A stretch of 8,565 nucleotides of DNA, taken from contig JABWAN010000165.1 of the NCBI GenBank assembly GCA_013361015.1, positions 1-8,565 of the forward strand, written 5' to 3'. Positions 6,502 through 8,565 of this stretch are shown in pieces. Positions within the stretch are counted from its first letter, which is position 1; the number at the start of each line of letters is the position of its first letter. Made by a program: the position numbers and the translations under genes. The stretch is from Candidatus Zhuqueibacterota bacterium (GTDB taxonomy: Bacteria > Zhuqueibacterota > Zhuqueibacteria > Zhuqueibacterales > Zhuqueibacteraceae). A model generated the notes under the pieces. The model saw only the letters and a program-made list of their open reading frames with translations. It ran no database searches and was not told the origin of the DNA.

Positions 6502-6534
6502 AAAAAAGGAGAAAGCGAACCGCGCCTTCTCCTT
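6502..6534 (-). terminator. Rho-independent terminator downstream of nuoN
   Basis: A 12-bp stem (arms 6506-6517 and 6523-6534, one G-T wobble on the minus-strand RNA) with a 5-nt loop. On the minus strand it is followed by a run of six T, 28 nt after the nuoN stop. On the plus strand the wobble becomes an A-C mismatch and a looser T-run (6538-6542) follows, so it may also weakly stop transcription from the toxin side. It marks nuoN as the last gene of its operon. Confidence 0.8.
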
Positions 6535-6562
6535 CAATTTTTCTCCATAAAATCCTGCCCGT

Positions 6563-8032
6563 TTACATCACCGATCTCGCCAGGTCTTGAAAGATTTCCA
6601 TCCAACGCGCCGGAGAGATGCCCAAATTCAGCGTGCCGAACGCGGCGATGAACAGCGCGAGCGCAACTGCGGGCAGCGGATCGAGTGCGGGCTTCTCTTC
6701 ATCATTCTTGTGCATGAACATTTGCACGACCACGCCAAGATAGTAATACAAGCTTATCATCGAATTGATCACACCGAGAATGACGATCCACAAATAGCCC
6801 GATTGCACCGCAGCGAGAAAGACATAGAATTTGCTGATGAAACCCGCAGTGAGCGGAATGCCCGCGAGCGAGAACATGAAGATCGACATTGCGACGGCAA
6901 TGAGCGGATGGCGATACGCCAGGCCGCGCAGATCATTCAGATTGATGTTGTCACGCTCGCCGCGCGCCATGAAGGCGATCACACCGAACGCGCCAACGTT
7001 CATGAACGTGTAGCTCAACAGATAAAACAAAACTGCGGAGCTCCCCAGCTCACTGTTTGCGAGTACGCCGACGAGTATATAACCCGCGTGCGCAATGGAA
7101 GAATACGCGAGCATGCGTTTGACATTGTCTTGCCGCAACGCCACGATATTGCCGATCGTCATGGTCGCGACGGCGATCACCCACATGACTTGCTGCCAAT
7201 CAATATTGCTCATCATGCCCGAAGTGATCACAACGCGTAGCAATGCTGCAAAGCCCGCGGCTTTCGAGCCGGTGGCCATGAATGCGGAGATCGGTGTGGG
7301 CGCGCCTTCATAAACATCCGGCGCCCAGGTATGAAACGGCACGAGCGCAATTTTGAATCCGAAGCCCACGACCATCAACACGAGACCGGTGGTGAAAAGG
7401 GCGGGGGAAGAAATCGCATTGCCATTGGTCGCGCTGATGGCTTCGGCAATGGCGCTGAGTTTTGCGCTGCCCACGCTGCCGTAAACCAACGCGATGCCGT
7501 AGAGCAAAAAGCCGCTCGCGAATGCGCCGAGCAAAAAGTATTTGAACGAAGCTTCGAGCGAGTGCTTGTCGCCGCGGCGAAAACCGGCGAGAATATAAAG
7601 CGAGACCGAAAGCGTTTCGACGCCGAGAAAGAGCGTAAGCAGATGCGCGCTCGCGGCCATCAAATTCATGCCCACGGTGGCGAAGATGATGAGCGCAAAG
7701 TATTCGCTCACGAGCAGAGAGCTGCCCTCGAGCGAATTGAGCGAAAGCAAAATCGTCAGCCCGGCGGCGATCATAAACACGACGGCAAAACCGTGGCTAA
7801 ACTTGTCCACGGAAACCATGCCATTGAAGATGAGCGCTTTGTCACTCCAGTTGTGGTTGACGATGATGAACACCGCGATCGCGATACCGATCAACACCAC
7901 TGCCGCCATGGTCTCGCGATATATACGCGGAAAGATCAAGCCCAGTATCAACACGCCGAGCCCGAGCAACGTCAACGTCAGCGTGGGCAGGAACAGCAGG
8001 AAATCTTGCGCGGTGATGCCGATACTGGTCAT
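6563..8032 (-). CDS. nuoN: NADH-quinone oxidoreductase subunit N
   Basis: A 489-aa polytopic inner-membrane protein (E. coli NuoN is 485 aa), one of the three Mrp-antiporter-like proton-pumping subunits of complex I, which couples NADH oxidation and quinone reduction to proton translocation. Hydrophobic segments cover nearly the whole chain, consistent with about 14 membrane helices. Key charged residues of the proton channel are present: Glu139 in FLGVETLS, Lys227 in GFGFKIALVPFH, Lys257 in TGSKAAGFA and Lys401 in AGFISKFYVF. They correspond to Glu133, Lys217, Lys247 and Lys395 of E. coli NuoN. The antiporter-family block NVKRMLAYSSIAHAGY is at 303-318. The start ATG (8030-8032) follows GGGAGGTG by 4 nt and overlaps the nuoM TGA as ATGA, indicating translational coupling. 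No residue needed for function appears missing. Confidence 0.96.
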   Translation of the reverse strand: MTSIGITAQDFLLFLPTLTLTLLGLGVLILGLIFPRIYRETMAAVVLIGIAIAVFIIVNHNWSDKALIFNGMVSVDKFSHGFAVVFMIAAGLTILLSLNSLEGSSLLVSEYFALIIFATVGMNLMAASAHLLTLFLGVETLSVSLYILAGFRRGDKHSLEASFKYFLLGAFASGFLLYGIALVYGSVGSAKLSAIAEAISATNGNAISSPALFTTGLVLMVVGFGFKIALVPFHTWAPDVYEGAPTPISAFMATGSKAAGFAALLRVVITSGMMSNIDWQQVMWVIAVATMTIGNIVALRQDNVKRMLAYSSIAHAGYILVGVLANSELGSSAVLFYLLSYTFMNVGAFGVIAFMARGERDNINLNDLRGLAYRHPLIAVAMSIFMFSLAGIPLTAGFISKFYVFLAAVQSGYLWIVILGVINSMISLYYYLGVVVQMFMHKNDEEKPALDPLPAVALALFIAAFGTLNLGISPARWMEIFQDLARSVM

Positions 8033-8565
8033 TGAACACCTCCCGCGCTGCTAGTAACTCCCTCCTTGAGGGGGGCCGGGAGGGTGTTATTCGGAGCAGC
8101 ATGATTATTCAAATTCACCTCTTCGCTCTTCAAATCTTTGTCATCAGCATTTACTTCCGAAGTAGATACGAGCGACACCCCTCGAACCCCCCTCAAGGGG
8201 GGAATCGTTGGGAGAGCGCCTTCGACTTGAAGCGGAGATTTCTCTGTCTCTGCCTGCGCGGCCACATACGGCGCGAGGCCGGGCGCGTCATTAACTTTCG
8301 CGGCGCGCGCTTGCACGTTGCGAATGAGATAATCCACCGAGGTTTCCATCTTCGCCAAAAAAGGTTGCGCCCACACGCCGATGAGAATCATCATCGCCGT
8401 CACCGGCGCGAGAATCATAATTTCGCGCGTGGAAAGGTCTTCGAGCTTCGCGTTCTCTTCTTTATCCAACTTGCCAAACATGACGCGCTGAAACATCCAC
8501 AGCATATAAACCGCGGCGAAGATCACGCCCGTGGCGGCAAAGGCCGCGTACCATTTGTTGCTCAA
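8029..8565 (-). CDS. nuoM: NADH-quinone oxidoreductase subunit M, C-terminal part (5' end outside window)
   Basis: The last 178 codons of the proton-pumping antiporter-like subunit M of complex I. The first visible codon (TTG at 8565) is internal, not a start. Visible residues about 8-30 (ATGVIFAAVYMLWMFQRVMFG) are a late membrane helix and its following loop, typical of NuoM. LDKEENAKLEDLSTREI is the following loop, and about 50-70 (ending GVWAQPFL) the last membrane helix. The conserved domain ends near visible residue 88. A hydrophilic tail of about 90 residues then follows, which E. coli NuoM lacks. Parts of the tail (about 118-133 and 159-172) are encoded by the two palindromic repeat copies described separately. 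The TGA at 8029-8031 overlaps the nuoN start. Confidence 0.92.
   Translation of the reverse strand: MSNKWYAAFAATGVIFAAVYMLWMFQRVMFGKLDKEENAKLEDLSTREIMILAPVTAMMILIGVWAQPFLAKMETSVDYLIRNVQARAAKVNDAPGLAPYVAAQAETEKSPLQVEGALPTIPPLRGVRGVSLVSTSEVNADDKDLKSEEVNLNNHAAPNNTLPAPLKEGVTSSAGGVQ
8037..8044 (-). promoter_or_regulatory. Ribosome binding site of nuoN, inside the nuoM 3' end
   Basis: The minus strand reads GGGAGGTG, 4 nt before the nuoN ATG. It lies within the last codons of nuoM, so ribosomes finishing nuoM can re-initiate directly on nuoN. Confidence 0.75.
8058..8088 (+). repeat. C/G-rich palindromic repeat, copy A, within nuoM
   Basis: Core CCCTCCTTGAGGGGGG (8060-8075) followed by a G-rich flank ending in GGGTGT (8082-8087). 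It is the inverted counterpart of copy B at 8173-8206, with 15 of 16 core bases identical when B is reverse-complemented and the GGGTGT tail shared. It encodes the APLKEG part of the NuoM tail on the minus strand. Confidence 0.75.
8173..8206 (-). repeat. C/G-rich palindromic repeat, copy B, within nuoM
   Basis: The plus strand holds the near-perfect palindrome CCCCCCTCAAGGGGGG (8187-8202), which can pair through 7-bp arms, with ACACCC (8175-8180) to its left. On the minus strand it encodes PPLRGVRGVSL in the NuoM tail. With copy A it brackets an AT-richer segment of about 85 bp (8089-8172), so the pair may be the ends of one small inserted element of about 150 bp or two separate copies. Confidence 0.75.

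Noticed and set aside
7331..8035. 234-codon plus-strand ORF opposite nuoN
   Set aside because: Highly charged His/Arg/Glu-rich translation, the typical complement of a membrane-protein gene; no family features.
8187..8202. CCCCCCTCAAGGGGGG hairpin as a transcription terminator inside nuoM
   Set aside because: No T-run follows on either strand, it lies inside coding sequence upstream of the coupled nuoN gene, and an inverted second copy exists, so a repeat element is the better reading.

Overview
The window looks like chromosomal DNA of a Gram-negative-type bacterium. It encodes a complex I (nuo) gene pair, an M17 leucyl aminopeptidase, a bacterial eIF-2B-like protein and a large lipoprotein made of FN3-like repeats joined to a formylglycine-generating-enzyme-like (FGE-like) domain. 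Moderately high G+C, a lipoprotein built on 'YYWRV' beta-sandwich repeats, and C/G-rich palindromic repeats would fit an FCB-group or candidate-phylum lineage (Calditrichota/KSB1-like). That placement is inference from style, not from a marker gene.

Layout. Positions 1-228 (+) hold the 3' end of an unidentified gene with a coiled-coil tail. It converges on a minus-strand pair: an eIF-2B family protein (1947-2858), followed 169 nt downstream by pepA (248-1777). The eIF-2B gene and the plus-strand lipoprotein gene (2963-5812) diverge from a 104-bp region that carries a perfect 8-bp inverted repeat (2882-2902). After the lipoprotein comes a short AT-richer island with a type II toxin-antitoxin locus. 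The RelB/DinJ-type antitoxin (5926-6186) is intact. The YafQ-type toxin (6186-6452) is interrupted by one in-frame amber codon. A hairpin terminator (6502-6534) then separates this from the minus-strand end of a nuo operon: nuoM (partial, 8029-8565) and nuoN (6563-8032), joined by an ATGA overlap.

How the genes work together. NuoM and NuoN are neighbouring antiporter-like proton-pumping subunits of respiratory complex I, and nuoN appears to be the last gene of that operon. Antitoxin and toxin form a one-nucleotide-overlapping pair, but the toxin reading frame is broken, so the locus probably survives as an antitoxin/autoregulator. PepA and the eIF-2B-like protein may be co-transcribed, but nothing in the sequence shows a shared pathway. 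The lipoprotein probably stands alone.

Most notable observations: (1) the YafQ gene has every catalytic residue preserved downstream of a single stop codon; (2) the non-conserved C-terminal tail of NuoM is partly encoded by two inverted copies of a C/G-rich palindromic repeat; (3) the FGE-like domain at the end of a six-repeat surface lipoprotein lacks the catalytic cysteines; (4) the eIF-2B-like protein lacks the isomerase cysteine. I did not find a convincing, wholly new multi-gene system here.
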